The notes beneath the pieces were generated by a model that did no database searches, was not told where the DNA came from, and saw only the letters and a list, made by a program, of their open reading frames with translations. The position numbers and the translations under genes were made by a program. A DNA stretch of 64,000 nucleotides from Photobacterium obscurum (lineage in GTDB: Bacteria > Pseudomonadota > Gammaproteobacteria > Enterobacterales > Vibrionaceae), in contig NZ_JAKRRW010000009.1 in assembly GCF_026191635.1 (NCBI RefSeq), positions 152,471-216,470 on the forward strand, read 5' to 3'. Below, in pieces: positions 63,766-64,000 of this stretch (position 1 is its first letter; the number at the start of each line of letters is the position of its first letter).

Positions 63766-64000
63766 CATCACCAAGTCCTTTGGCGTGTTTAAATGGTATT
63801 GTCGCAAAAGCTATCCAAACGACAGCAAACACGTGTCATTTTAGGTTCGGCTAAGTTGAGTACAGTTGTTATAGCTTGCTGCGTTTGATGGTAGTGTTAA
63901 GTGGTTCGAGATACTTTTGCTTATTTAAGCCATCATCATTAGAGCTGGTACTCTAACGCGTTTCTGTCCATTTATCTTTTAGGCCACTACAGATTAGCTT
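63766..64000. other. End of window, non-coding
   Basis: About 235 bases after the LysR stop. No gene, terminator or repeat is clear before the window ends. Confidence 0.4.

Overview
The window is a stretch of a gammaproteobacterial chromosome, most likely Vibrionaceae (Photobacterium, Vibrio or a close relative). I infer this from a regulator closely resembling the Vibrio AphA protein, a tandem glycine riboswitch in front of an AGCS symporter (the arrangement known from Vibrio cholerae), a TorR/TorS-like phosphorelay, several methyl-accepting chemotaxis proteins, and yidE, yegD and aaeXAB homologues. This is recognition from memory, not a database result. There is no rRNA, no transposase, no integrase, no prophage block and no CRISPR array. 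One tRNA gene (tRNA-Cys) is present.

Layout. 1-7.5 kb: M3 oligoendopeptidase, a small outer-membrane barrel, a stand-alone TrpB, and a DUF1800/DUF1501 pair with a Tat signal on the second protein. 7.5-16 kb (minus strand): a LysR - opine-type dehydrogenase - YfcC transporter set, then a LacI - NhaC antiporter - MalY-type aminotransferase set with a LacI-type operator in front of nhaC. 16-25.5 kb: a sensory cluster with a double-Cache chemoreceptor, an AphA-like PadR regulator, a TorR-like response regulator with a hybrid kinase whose first half is a copy of the neighbouring chemoreceptor, and a second chemoreceptor. 25.6-34.5 kb: YidE, a small membrane protein, the split B12-dependent ribonucleotide reductase NrdJa/NrdJb with candidate NrdR boxes, tRNA-Cys, a DsbA-like lipoprotein, the Hsp70-like YegD, and a high-potential iron-sulfur protein. 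34.8-41.6 kb: a HAD phosphatase, small uncharacterised proteins, the glycine-riboswitch-controlled symporter, a candidate small RNA, an AraC regulator with a degenerate receiver domain, and a membrane J-domain protein. 41.7-50.2 kb: an RND efflux pair with divergent TetR and twin operators, a leaderless pilin-like protein, a periplasmic solute-binding protein, a fructose-1-phosphatase-like HAD, and small envelope proteins. 50.3-54.1 kb: the most accessory-looking part, with a WYL regulator of the BrxR/CapW type, a zinc-ribbon protein and a methyltransferase-HNH nuclease fusion. 54.2-64 kb: M42 peptidase, an AaeR/AaeXAB-like efflux set, a hairpin-rich intergenic region, and a LamG protein - oxidoreductase - LysR module.

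The best candidate for an undescribed system is the 50.3-54.1 kb locus. A single polypeptide joins a non-DNA-type SAM methyltransferase fold to a C-terminal HNH nuclease. Close by is a WYL regulator of the kind that controls anti-phage systems, whose own promoter carries a candidate operator over the -10 element. The second notable observation is evolutionary: the hybrid kinase at 19.4-22.5 kb contains a decayed remnant of chemoreceptor signalling sequence at the join, which shows how the sensor moved from a chemoreceptor to a phosphorelay kinase.

Most genes sit in compact units closed by clear hairpin terminators, and several regulators have candidate palindromic operators visible beside the genes they probably control (LacI, TetR, two LysR, WYL).
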